In this document: positions 47,938-57,185 of the stretch, piece after piece | Numbering within the stretch: position 1 is the stretch's first letter | Layout of the letters: each line of letters opens with the position of its first letter | NCBI GenBank assembly: GCA_030591565.1 | Contig: JAUVAU010000004.1 | Coordinates: forward strand, 1 to 64,000 | Source of the DNA: Deltaproteobacteria bacterium | Lineage (GTDB): Bacteria > Desulfobacterota > Deferrisomatia > Deferrisomatales > BM512 | Direction: 5' to 3' | DNA: 64,000 nt | Notes under the pieces: generated by a model | What the model was told of the DNA's origin: nothing | Databases searched by the model: none | The model's input: only the letters and a program-made list of their open reading frames with translations | Position numbers and translations under genes: made by a program

Positions 47938-48111
47938 TGCAATACCCACCTTCCACAGGAAAAGCTTCACGGAAAACATCATATGCAATGTGGTTATTCT
48001 CCATGCTAGAGAGGGGGGAGTCAACAGGGAGATGTGAGATTGGAATGCATGAGTTATGCAACCACTACGCGCATGTGGGAAGTGACTTGTAAAAGCGAGC
48101 AATAAGGGGTC

Positions 48112-48488
48112 GGGCCTTGTGTTTTAACATTTTGCCTTTGACCTCCACCCCCACCGAGCTGTGCAGTGAGCGGATGAGGAGTCTTTGAGGGTCGGGTTGT
48201 CTGAGGCGAGGCGCTAGCCGAGCCGAGTTTCCGACCCTCCCTCAGACGCGAACGGTTCCCGAAGGGAAGCACATGTGCTCGAAGGGGCGCGTCTTTGCGG
48301 TACTTTCTCCGCGCAGAGAAAGTACCCTCGGGGTGCAGGGGACGAGTAGTCCCCGCATAACATAAAACCAATCCGATGCCGCTAAAAGGCCAAGCGCCCA
48401 GCGTAACAGGCCCAGCGGCCAGCGCCCCAAGTCTCGCGCCCAGCGAATAGGCCCAGCGGCCCAGAGCGCCCCCCTCCACCTAAAGTTC
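48112..48488. repeat. R1 hairpin-rich repeat, copy 1
   Basis: CACCCCCACCGAGCTGTGCAGTGAGCGGATGAGGAGTCTTTGAGGGTCGGGTTGTCTGAGGCGAGGCGCTAGCCGAGCCGAG...; closely matches 54950-55250. Confidence 0.9.
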
Positions 48489-51400
48489 CATAATGAAGCA
48501 ACCGCCCCCGCTGCTGCTGTCGTTACCCAATGAAGGCGTCTCCACGTCCAGGCAGTTGGAGTTGCCGTTGGCGTCCAGGTCCTGGATACCGCAACCACAC
48601 TCTCCAGGTACGGTCTTCAACGGATCGGAGGGACATTCGTCTACACAGTCCAGTACACCGTCGCCATCATTGTCGATGTCGGCGTAATCGCAGCCGCATA
48701 TTCCGGGAGCTGTTTTTAGGGAGTATTCGGGGCAACCATCAACGCAATCGGCGACGCCATCCATGTCGGTATCGGCGTCGGGTGTCCCGCAGCCGCACTG
48801 TCCGGGGGCAATCTTTAGCGGATCTTCGAGGCAGAGGTCTTCGTAGTCTCCGATGCCGTTAAAGTCATACGCCTTTAGTTGAACGGCGTAGTCCAGATCG
48901 TCAAAAAGCTCCTTTGTGTCCAGGTCTACGTAAAGGAGGTCAACTCCGTTGTCGCCATCCAGGTCCGCGACCGCGGGGCCGGAGCAGTTGTAGAAGTTTC
49001 CGTAAAACGCATTTTCATAGAGGCAGTAGTCAGGGATCACAATTTCGGTTGACCCCGGTCCGTCGGTAATTGCCAGACCCTTGTCGGTGATATGCAGGAT
49101 TTCCGGGTCGTTATCTCCATCGAGGTCGGCGACCAGCAGCCCCGCAGGCATGTTGCTGACAGGCACCGAATACTTCATGGTACCGGTTGAGGTAAAGACG
49201 GAGAGGGCGTCCTGTTCGGCTATGACCACTTCCACAAAGCCGTCGCCATCTACGTCAGCCGCAACAATAGGGCCGCCGCGGGCAATGGGCCAGTTGCCGA
49301 TGGGTGAGCCTGTGGCGTCTAAAACCATTGTGCTGGGGCCATCATTGCAATCGGCATCTCCAATCTCGATACAATCATCCGAAACCACTATCTCAGCTGC
49401 TCCATCGTTGTCGATGTCCACTAGCGAGAGCCATGTGTGGGTGCCCCACACCATGAAGTAGGGCCAGCCACCTGAGACAGTCGCGCCATTGGATTCGTAA
49501 GCGGCCACGTGGCAGGTGTCGTCAAACCACCCATCGTCATGTTCGCATAGCGCGACCACTATCTCGTTTTGAGAGTCGCCGTCAATGTCCGCGACCGCCA
49601 CCCTGGATGAATCCACCGGGTCAAGGTAGTAAGAGGGCAGGCTCGGGTAAGGTGAATACCAGGGTATGGGCCAATTGGGTACGTTGGTGTTGTTGTGGCG
49701 GATGACATTGATATCCTGACCCACATGCGCCACCACCTCCGCGCCGGTCAGGCCGTCGATCTCGGCAAGACAGAAATCGTGAACCTTGTCGAGGCCAGTT
49801 CGGGGCCAGCCGCTCACCACCGCGCCGCTTTGTGCATGCCAGGCGACTAGTCCCCAATCCTGTGCAAAGAAGGATGCGACGATCTCAAGGTCGCCGTCAC
49901 CATCAATGTCTACCGCCGCCAGGTGGCTGACCGATGGTGTCAGCCCGGAGGCGTCAGGGGAGGGGATTGACACCGGCCACCCATTGACATATGTGCCATT
50001 TTCTTTGAAATACACCTTCCCATTGAATGAGTAGGCGACTTCCTGGGTGCCATCATTGTCGTAATCGGTAACGAGGGGCGATGATACGCGGTCGGCCTCA
50101 AAGGGTTCGTCTATCGCTGTGGGGAAGGTGGGAACACTGTTGAAACCGACGACGCCACCAAAACGCCCGTGGTAGGTCGTCTCAATCAATTCGCCGCTTA
50201 ACAGCTCCCGGTCGCTCGTAATCGTGACCAGATAGGTGAAGCGTGTTCCCGGCTCGACAGGGGCCACCGTGGTCGGGATGGTTGCGGTGGCAAAACTCAG
50301 CGGCTCCATTGAACCGAGCTGGGCTGTCGGCAGAGTCGTGAATATGCCTGGAGGCTCGGTGGTCACGTCCACCGTGATGTTGGTCATCACACCGCTGTAG
50401 TTTTTGAGCGTAATTTTAAGGTCAACCCTTTCGCCGGGTGAGGGCGTCTTGTCGCCGTCGCTGTTGACGGAGTCGTCAGCGACGAGCGCAACGAGTTTAA
50501 TCAGTGAGGTGGCCTCCGTTGTCAGGGCGCGTCGGGCGTTGGCGCGGCCCCGGCCCGTGAGTCCTATATATTCGGGGTTGAGGTGGTCGATATTGTCGGC
50601 AGAGTTGACCGCCTGTGCCATGATTTGGCCGACTCCCCAATCGGGATTGAGTCCCACGATCAGGGCTGCGAGCCCGGTGATGTGGGGGGCCGCCATTGAA
50701 GTCCCCCTTATGCGGACGAAGTTGGTGTCAACTGTCAAGCCGCTACTGAAAGTGTTGGTGGAGGCTAATAGCGAAAGGATATTCAAGTAGTCGGCATTGC
50801 TGGTGCTGTTGGCGCTGTTGCCGCCGGGTGCGGAGATGTCAACCTTGCCGCCCCAGTTGCTAAAGTCGGATTTAATATCCCCGGTGTCGGTGGAGCCCAC
50901 CAGCAGGATGTTGGCCTTGTTCCTGAGGGCGTCGCGGTTTACGTCGTAGTTGTCGTTACCCGCCGAGAAGACGACCACCGCGCCCATTGAGACGGCGTAG
51001 TCTATGGCGTCCCCTATCACCGTGTCCTCAGAGGAGGAACCCCAGGAGTTGTTTATCACGTCCGCGCCGTTGTCGGCGGCGAAGATGAGGCCCAGGGCCA
51101 GGACGCTTGAGTACGCATTGGGGAAGACCTTGACCGGCATTATCTTGGCCTGGGGGGCGACGCCGGTGATGCCGAAACTATTGTCCGCTATAGCAGCAAT
51201 GGTGCCGGCCACGTGCGTTCCGTGTCCGTAGTAGTCGTCAGGGTCGTTGTCGTCGTCGGAGAAATCATAACCGACCATCGTGCCGTCGGTGCCTGTGTAG
51301 ATGTTGCTGTTGAGGTCCGCATGGGTGTAGTCCACGCCGGTGTCCACCACGGCTACGATCACATCATTGCCAAGGGCGACATCCCAGGCGGCCCCCAGCT

Positions 51401-52037
51401 CCATATTTTTTAGTCCCCAGAGGTCGTCATAACCCTGGTTCCAGCTGTTTGAAGAGGAGAAGAAGGGGTCGTTGGGAGTGTGATGGAGCACACCCATTGT
51501 GTCGGGGTGCGCGTAGAGGACTCCGTCCATTTGGGAATAGGCCTGGGCCGCCGCGTGCGCGTCGGTTCCGGCACGCAGCTCGAATACGTAGACCCTGCTG
51601 AAGTCAGGTGTTTGAGCGTTACTCGGCGCGCGGGCCGCACGTTTGCTGAACCGGCTTTTCACCTCTGACACATGGGTCTGGAATTCATCTGTGGCGCGTG
51701 CTGCAAACTCCGCCAAACCGCTGAGGTTGTCCATCTCGGGTTCGGAGGGGGCCAGGGCCGATTTGAAGAGTTTTTTGACGGAGACTACGCCAAAGCGCGC
51801 ATTCAGAGTTGTCAAAGCCGAGACGGAGGCGCTCTGCTTTAGCGCCTCCCCTGCTCCGGGCAGCCGGTCGGCGATGGTCCCAACCCCGGACTCGCTTGAG
51901 AATTTGACGACGATTTTATTTACAGCGGCTCTTTTTGGTGGAGGAGGTGCGCCCCTATCGGCAAAAACGGGTGACACTATCAAGGGGATGGCGACAAGTG
52001 ACGCCGTTACTGCTTTTGCGAGAACGATGAAACGCAT
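48480..52037 (-). CDS. Secreted subtilisin-like S8 protease with FG-GAP/VCBS and TSP3-like repeats, C-terminal SSSGGGCFIMEL
   Basis: IVAVVDTGVDYTHADLN, GHGTHVAGTIAA, GTSMAAPHITGLAAL; DxDGDG repeats; Cys-rich tail. Confidence 0.93.
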   Translation of the reverse strand: MRFIVLAKAVTASLVAIPLIVSPVFADRGAPPPPKRAAVNKIVVKFSSESGVGTIADRLPGAGEALKQSASVSALTTLNARFGVVSVKKLFKSALAPSEPEMDNLSGLAEFAARATDEFQTHVSEVKSRFSKRAARAPSNAQTPDFSRVYVFELRAGTDAHAAAQAYSQMDGVLYAHPDTMGVLHHTPNDPFFSSSNSWNQGYDDLWGLKNMELGAAWDVALGNDVIVAVVDTGVDYTHADLNSNIYTGTDGTMVGYDFSDDDNDPDDYYGHGTHVAGTIAAIADNSFGITGVAPQAKIMPVKVFPNAYSSVLALGLIFAADNGADVINNSWGSSSEDTVIGDAIDYAVSMGAVVVFSAGNDNYDVNRDALRNKANILLVGSTDTGDIKSDFSNWGGKVDISAPGGNSANSTSNADYLNILSLLASTNTFSSGLTVDTNFVRIRGTSMAAPHITGLAALIVGLNPDWGVGQIMAQAVNSADNIDHLNPEYIGLTGRGRANARRALTTEATSLIKLVALVADDSVNSDGDKTPSPGERVDLKITLKNYSGVMTNITVDVTTEPPGIFTTLPTAQLGSMEPLSFATATIPTTVAPVEPGTRFTYLVTITSDRELLSGELIETTYHGRFGGVVGFNSVPTFPTAIDEPFEADRVSSPLVTDYDNDGTQEVAYSFNGKVYFKENGTYVNGWPVSIPSPDASGLTPSVSHLAAVDIDGDGDLEIVASFFAQDWGLVAWHAQSGAVVSGWPRTGLDKVHDFCLAEIDGLTGAEVVAHVGQDINVIRHNNTNVPNWPIPWYSPYPSLPSYYLDPVDSSRVAVADIDGDSQNEIVVALCEHDDGWFDDTCHVAAYESNGATVSGGWPYFMVWGTHTWLSLVDIDNDGAAEIVVSDDCIEIGDADCNDGPSTMVLDATGSPIGNWPIARGGPIVAADVDGDGFVEVVIAEQDALSVFTSTGTMKYSVPVSNMPAGLLVADLDGDNDPEILHITDKGLAITDGPGSTEIVIPDYCLYENAFYGNFYNCSGPAVADLDGDNGVDLLYVDLDTKELFDDLDYAVQLKAYDFNGIGDYEDLCLEDPLKIAPGQCGCGTPDADTDMDGVADCVDGCPEYSLKTAPGICGCDYADIDNDGDGVLDCVDECPSDPLKTVPGECGCGIQDLDANGNSNCLDVETPSLGNDSSSGGGCFIMEL

Positions 52038-52095
52038 GGTTACTCCCGTATTTAAATACCCTGTAAATAAGGGCAAAATAGCGAAAAACTCCCTA

Positions 52096-52923
52096 TCAGG
52101 ACTCTGTCTTGAATAAATGAACATCCCGCTGGGGGAAGGGTATGGATATCTTCTCTTCGTCAAACCGCTCTTTTATGCTGCGCATTACACTGAAATAGAC
52201 ATCCCAGTAGTCCTCGGTTTTTGCCCAGGGGCGGACCACGAAGTTCACGCTGGAGTCGCCCAGCTCCACCACCTCGACCATCGGTGCGGGATCGGAAAGC
52301 ACTGCGGGGTGTTTGTCCAGGATGTCGAGCAGGACGTTGCGGGATTTCTCGATATCGTCGCTGTAGCCGATCCCGGCGGTCATATCCACCCTGCGGGTGT
52401 CGTTGCCGGTTATGTTGACTATGGTGCCCTCGGTAAGCGCCGAGTTGGGGAGGATGATCTTGCGGTTGTCCGGGCCGGACATCGTAGTGGTGAAGATGCC
52501 TATCTCCTTTACCGTGCCGGCATGACCAGCGGCCTCAATGAAGTCATCGACCCTGAAGGGGCGGAAGATGAGCAGAAGCACCCCGGCTGCGAAGTTGGAC
52601 AACGAACCCTGCAACGCCAGGCCGATTGCAAACCCCGCCGCGCCCATGAGGGCCACAAAGGAGGTGGTCTCGATGCCGAACTTGCTCAATGCCGCAATGA
52701 TGGCGAAGGCGATAACTGCGTAGTAGGAGAGATGTCCGAAGAAGCCCACCAGGGCCTTATCGGCTTTCATCCTTTTCAGGGCGCCCCTGACCATCTTCGC
52801 GACAATCGAGGCGATTATCTTGCCCAGGATGAGGATGGCAAGCGCGCCTATGACACGCAGACCGAAGGAGGTGATGATGGGAATGGCAGAGTCGATCAGA
52901 TTTCTTGCCGTCTCTTCATTCAT
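52096..52923 (-). CDS. MscS-family mechanosensitive channel
   Basis: SLSNFAAGVLLLIFRPFRVDDFIEAAGHAGTVKEIGIFTTTMSGPDNRKIILPNS. Confidence 0.94.
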   Translation of the reverse strand: MNEETARNLIDSAIPIITSFGLRVIGALAILILGKIIASIVAKMVRGALKRMKADKALVGFFGHLSYYAVIAFAIIAALSKFGIETTSFVALMGAAGFAIGLALQGSLSNFAAGVLLLIFRPFRVDDFIEAAGHAGTVKEIGIFTTTMSGPDNRKIILPNSALTEGTIVNITGNDTRRVDMTAGIGYSDDIEKSRNVLLDILDKHPAVLSDPAPMVEVVELGDSSVNFVVRPWAKTEDYWDVYFSVMRSIKERFDEEKISIPFPQRDVHLFKTES

Positions 52924-53119
52924 TTCTATGCCCTCTTTTGTAACCTCTGTGAAAAATGGTGGCAATGCGTTCGATATTGTAACCGTGGCTACCGCATAAC
53001 TCAAGAATAGGGGAAAATGCGAAAGATACGGTAAACTTGATCCCGGTCATATGCTGAAAGGGCTATGGGGTATACACTTGTGGCCGTAATTCTATCTTTA
53101 AAAGGCCGGGAGAGTACTT

Positions 53120-53638
53120 TTGGAAATCAAGAAATTCACTGTCGCAATAATCATGCTAATCGTCACGGGCCTCACTGTGGCCGGGGGGGCGGCTGCCGAG
53201 ACGCAGTGCTCGCCCGAGCTGCTGGAGGCGATGAAAAACCACCTGGGCGAGATACAGTACCCGGAGAACATGATCCGTGAGTCCACCCGGCAGGAGCCCT
53301 TCGGGGTGGTACCCACCAAGGGGTTCGACCTCGCGGCCCATGAGTGCCACACGATGGCCGGGCAGGCCTACAAGGTTTACGGCGAGGGCAAGTGCGTCCC
53401 GGGGGAGGAAGAGTGGCTGGCGATCGTCAAGTATCCCTTCAAGCTCTTCTACCGCAAAGCCCCGACTGAAGAGGAACTCTTCGAACTCAACTGGAATGCG
53501 GGGACCGACGGCCTCTGGCGCGTGACCTTCGAAGAGACCCACAACGGCTGGGTGGCGGTGGGGCAGCGAGAGGAGTTGGATTTGGATGGGGGTGGTGGTG
53601 GTGGCTCAGGTCATCCTGAAGGTGGTGGTGAAAAATAA
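53120..53638 (+). CDS. Hypothetical secreted protein with Gly-rich tail
   Basis: Signal peptide ending AAAETQC; tail DLDGGGGGGSGHPEGGGEK. Confidence 0.65.
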   Translation: MEIKKFTVAIIMLIVTGLTVAGGAAAETQCSPELLEAMKNHLGEIQYPENMIRESTRQEPFGVVPTKGFDLAAHECHTMAGQAYKVYGEGKCVPGEEEWLAIVKYPFKLFYRKAPTEEELFELNWNAGTDGLWRVTFEETHNGWVAVGQREELDLDGGGGGGSGHPEGGGEK

Positions 53639-53639
53639 A

Positions 53640-53810
53640 ACGAATTTGCTGTGTCGGGGCCGACTGCGCCTCTCGTCCAAATAACTACGTCGCACACTCC
53701 TCGTTGACCTAGCCGTATTATTCATACTGTCGTCGGCCAACTCGTCGCTTAGCTCCTTGCCTTTGAACGAGATGCTGTGTCGGGCGGCTACGCCGGAAAA
53801 ACGCTAAAAC
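53640..53810. repeat. R3 degenerate intergenic repeat, copy b
   Basis: ctacgtcgcacactcctcgttgacctagccgtattattcatactgtcgtcggccaactcgtcgcttagctccttgcctttgaacgag. Confidence 0.5.
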
Positions 53811-53833
53811 TAAAGACCTCCAAGTTTCCATAG

Positions 53834-54097
53834 CTATTCAAAAATCTTTATATACGCAATCGTGATAGCACCAGAAATACCCCAAAGCCACCAAGAAGCA
53901 GCTCCGGTCCATATTCCAATAAAAAACACCTTCAATCTCATTCCAAATGTTGCTTTACCATCCAAAATTGCTTGAGCAAACTGGGTCCTCTCTGAAGAGG
54001 GCGTGTTTTCAGCTTCATAGACAGCTTGAGGCGTAAATGAGGCTATAAATGAGATAAGTGCGGCTAATAAAAGCCAAACCCCAAATAACATTCTCAT
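53834..54097 (-). CDS. Hypothetical small membrane protein
   Basis: 87 aa with two hydrophobic stretches. Confidence 0.5.
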   Translation of the reverse strand: MRMLFGVWLLLAALISFIASFTPQAVYEAENTPSSERTQFAQAILDGKATFGMRLKVFFIGIWTGAASWWLWGISGAITIAYIKIFE

Positions 54098-54141
54098 CTT
54101 ACCCCCTTGCTAAAGTTCTATAGTTTTTCTGTAGAAACAGT

Positions 54142-54804
54142 TTAAGCAACGTTACAAATACTATCTATTTTCTTCTGCAAACCTGCCCAAATTATTGGAT
54201 ACACAGTATTCATGTAATTTGCCACATAAGGAGACATTACGATAGCATCAAGTTCCAACGGTGGTGGTGGTATTTTTGTATAATTCTTTGACTTATTTTT
54301 GTTTTTCGTCTGTAGAATTGAAGGAAGTAGAATATCTATTGCACTATAAGGTTCATATTGTTCATCTTTTTTTATAAAAACATCGGTATACAATCTATGT
54401 CGGTTGAGTTGAATTGAATTGAAATCAACATATTTATTGACATTTTCAGCATAAAACGCAAGTAGAGATGCCATAGCGCTGGCAATGAGTGCCGTTATTT
54501 TCAGGTTACCAAGTAGTTGATTCTCAGATACTCTAATTTTTTGCAAATATAAATCAGCATCATTTTGCAATTGTGAATATACATAACAACCAATTTCAAA
54601 CAACGTGTAATCATTGAAGTATTTACTATATGGCTCATCGTTTTGTTTAGGGTCAATAAACATACCTATACACATAAAAAACATAAAAGTGAATGTTTCA
54701 TCATCGTCTAAACTATAGCTATTTTTATCTATGCCATGTTTTAGATTCTTGCACTTTTCGTAAATTTTGCTTTCAATTTTGTTTCGCTTGAAAATGCCTA
54801 ACAT
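54142..54804 (-). CDS. Hypothetical protein, AT-rich gene
   Basis: Complete ORF starting MLGIFKRNKIESK; composition differs from flanks. Confidence 0.5.
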   Translation of the reverse strand: MLGIFKRNKIESKIYEKCKNLKHGIDKNSYSLDDDETFTFMFFMCIGMFIDPKQNDEPYSKYFNDYTLFEIGCYVYSQLQNDADLYLQKIRVSENQLLGNLKITALIASAMASLLAFYAENVNKYVDFNSIQLNRHRLYTDVFIKKDEQYEPYSAIDILLPSILQTKNKNKSKNYTKIPPPPLELDAIVMSPYVANYMNTVYPIIWAGLQKKIDSICNVA

Positions 54805-54859
54805 GGGAAACCTCCGGAAAATCACTGGGAAGATTTGGGACAGTATACCTATTTATCAC

Positions 54860-55255
54860 CTCAGGGTCATATTGTCTGAGGCGAAGCCGAGTTCGTGACC
54901 AGTTCCCATGCCCTTGACCTCCCTTCCCCCTTCAAGCGGTTTTCGCAATTTGCCTTTGACTTTCACCCCCACCGAGCTGTGCAGTGAGCGGATGAGGAGT
55001 CTTTGAGGGTCGGGTTGCCTGAGGTGAGGCGCTAGCCGAACCGAGTTTCCGACCCTCCCTCACACGCGAGCGGTCGCCGTAGGCGAGCACACGTGCTCGA
55101 AGGGGCGCGTCTTTCTGGAACTTTCTTAGCGCAAAGAAAGTTCCCGAGGGGTGCAGGGGACGAGCAGTCCCCGCATACAATCAAACCAATCCAATGCCCT
55201 AAGGCCACGCGCCCAGCGAAAAAGCCGAGCGGCGAGCGTCCCCCTCCCCATAAAA
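54860..55255. repeat. R1 hairpin-rich repeat, copy 2 (partial unit 54860-54950 followed by full unit)
   Basis: GGTCATattgtctgaGGCgaaGCCgagttcgTGACC then CACCCCCACCGAGCTGTGCAGTGAGCGGATGAGGAGTCTTTGAGGGTCGG... Confidence 0.9.
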
Positions 55256-55388
55256 AAGGTGGAAACCATTTTGCCCTTCGTTGCATCCAAATCGCTAATC
55301 AAAGAGATGAGTGTCATCTCCGCCGTCGTAAGACACAACTCGTGCGGCGGGGAGTTCGCGTTATAAGGAAACGAAAGGGAAAGGGATT

Positions 55389-55772
55389 ATGTTAAAGCTC
55401 GGGAAATTCAGTTTACACTTTGTGCTCGTGGCGCTCCTTCTGGCGGCCATCGCGGGATGCAACGGCAATACCTCTTCTGCGTCGCAGGCCACCGATTCGC
55501 AGAAATATCTCCTGTTCTTTCTCGATCCCAACGGGGGACCGTGCCGGATGCAGGGGGATATTCTCAACGGTGTTCGCGGCGAGGTCGAAAAATATGCCTC
55601 CATCCGGTATGTGCAGACCACACGCCAGGCTGACCGGGAGACCTTCTACAAGTATGGGATAAGGGGGCTGCCCTCGCTCATCCTGATCGATGCCTCCGGC
55701 AAAGAGGTGCGACGCCTGCCGCCGGGGATACAGCAGGCCGATCGGGTTTTAGCCACCGTCCGCATGCAGTAA
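55389..55772 (+). CDS. Thioredoxin-like lipoprotein (single-Cys GGPC active site)
   Basis: Lipobox LAAIAGC; YLLFFLDPNGGPCRMQGDILNGV...GIRGLPSLILIDASGKEVRRLPPG. Confidence 0.8.
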   Translation: MLKLGKFSLHFVLVALLLAAIAGCNGNTSSASQATDSQKYLLFFLDPNGGPCRMQGDILNGVRGEVEKYASIRYVQTTRQADRETFYKYGIRGLPSLILIDASGKEVRRLPPGIQQADRVLATVRMQ

Positions 55773-55784
55773 CGGCGAGAGACG

Positions 55785-56438
55785 ATGCTTATTGATTTGG
55801 CCTTGCGCCTGGGCGCTTCCTTCGCCGCCGGGTTGGGTAGCGTGGCCTCCCCGTGTGTTTTGCCCGTGGTGCCGATCATCATCACCGGCAACGAGGAGGA
55901 TCACCGCTACCGTCCGCTGCTCATAGTTGCGGGGATCTCCATCACCTTCATCCTGATGGGGATCGCCAGCGCCGCCTTCGGCTCCCTGCTGGCGGGCGGC
56001 ACGATGATCTATGTCGAAAAAGGCGCCGGCGTAATGATCCTCCTCTTCGGGCTGCTCACCCTGGCGGACCTCAACCTCTTCAAGGGGTTCCACTATTTCC
56101 AGCGTCTCGGCGCGGGAGCCCGGGGACCCTGGTCGGGGCTCATCCTGGGCATGGCGCTGGGGCTGATCTGGATACCCTGCATAGGGCCGTTCCTCACCAG
56201 CATCCTGGCCATGGTAGCCAGCGAGGGAGAGGTGCTGAAGGGGATATTGTTTCTGGGGGTGTATTCCCTCGGGTTCGCGGTGCCCATGCTGATAGCGGCG
56301 TATTTTTCGAGGTATTTTCGCGAACGCGTGCGCCGGATGCAGCGCCACCCGATGCTCCTGCGGATTTTCAGCGGCGGGATACTGAGCCTGTTCGGCCTCT
56401 ACATACTGTTCAACGGGATCGTGGGCTTCGGGTTTTGA
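55785..56438 (+). CDS. ccdA: CcdA/DsbD-like thiol-disulfide transmembrane protein
   Basis: LGSVASPCVLPVVPIIITG, LGMALGLIWIPCIGPFLTSILAMVAS; six TM. Confidence 0.88.
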   Translation: MLIDLALRLGASFAAGLGSVASPCVLPVVPIIITGNEEDHRYRPLLIVAGISITFILMGIASAAFGSLLAGGTMIYVEKGAGVMILLFGLLTLADLNLFKGFHYFQRLGAGARGPWSGLILGMALGLIWIPCIGPFLTSILAMVASEGEVLKGILFLGVYSLGFAVPMLIAAYFSRYFRERVRRMQRHPMLLRIFSGGILSLFGLYILFNGIVGFGF

Positions 56439-56444
56439 GTCTCT

Positions 56445-56885
56445 CACACCCCCACCGAACTGTGCAGTGAGCAATTGAGGAAGTTTTGAGAGTCATCTTG
56501 TTTGAGGCGAAGCCGAGTTCATGACCCGTTCCTATGATTTTGACCTACCTTCCCCGTCCAAGCGGAGCAGTTCAGCTCGTAGGATCAGGAGGTCTTGCGG
56601 AAGTGAGCGCTAGCGAACGGCTCCAGACCTCCCCGGAGAGATGAACGATCAGCGTAGCTTGTGGGGTGTCCAGGGGTCGAGGGGAGGTTGACAAGAACCT
56701 CCCCTCCGTCGCTAAAGCCCTCGTAGAGGGCGAGCGAAACAACCCGGGCCAACCCCTCCACCAACAGAAAAGGCCTTCGCAAGAAGGCACACCAAGCCAA
56801 ATACCATCAACCCAATCCAATGCCCCATAGGCCACGCGCCCAGCGAGAAAAGGCCCAGCGGCCCAAAGCGCTCCTCCCGTGGTTC
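56445..56885. repeat. R1 family repeat, copy 3 (conserved ends, different hairpin middle)
   Basis: CACCCCCACCGAACTGTGCAGTGAGC... start and ...CCAATCCAATGCCCCATAGGCCACGCGCCCAGCGAGAAAAGGCCCAGCGGCCCAAAGCG end shared with copies 1 and 2. Confidence 0.8.
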
Positions 56886-56905
56886 GCTTCCCATCGCACA
56901 TAAGC

Positions 56906-56936
56906 AAAAAGTCCGACCAAATGGCCGGACTTTTTT
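56906..56936 (-). terminator. Terminator downstream of tRNA-Sec (bidirectional-looking)
   Basis: AAAAAGTCCG-accaaatggc-CGGACTTTTT. Confidence 0.7.
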
Positions 56937-56943
56937 ACTTAAT

Positions 56944-57041
56944 TGGCGGAAGTGGATGGGAATCGAACCCACCGGCGACGCTATTGACGCCGCCCATCGG
57001 TTTTGAAGACCGAGGTAGCCACCAGTGCTACAACCACTTCC
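56944..57041 (-). tRNA. selC: tRNA-Sec(UCA)
   Basis: Reverse complement GGAAGTGGTTGTAGCACTGGTGGCTACCTCGGTCTTCAAAACCGATGGGCGGCGTCAATAGCGTCGCCGGTGGGTTCGATTCCCATCCACTTCCGCCA: 8-bp acceptor stem, anticodon TCA, long variable arm, CCA end. Confidence 0.97.
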
Positions 57042-57185
57042 ATTTCATGCAGGTCGCTGAGCGTAGCATTTTCGCTTGCGGATTGCCAAGGTCGATATTG
57101 GCGCCACAAGGTCGCAGTGTGTATTTTTTGGGTATGTTTGGCGGAGGTTGTTTACGTCTCTGGTCTTCAACGTGAAGGGGGTGGT

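Noticed and set aside
48054-48479. 141-aa (and 82-aa at 54932-55180) minus-strand ORFs with similar translations (KDAPLRA..REGRKLGSASASPQ.TRPSKTPHPLTAQLGGG)
   Set aside because: They lie wholly within R1 repeats; stem covariation explains conservation better than coding, and the ORFs lack a plausible RBS/domain.
53583-53636. GGT-rich tract (ggtggtggtggtggc..ggtggtggt) as a microsatellite
   Set aside because: Short, in-frame Gly-rich tail of a secreted protein; not evidently an expandable repeat.
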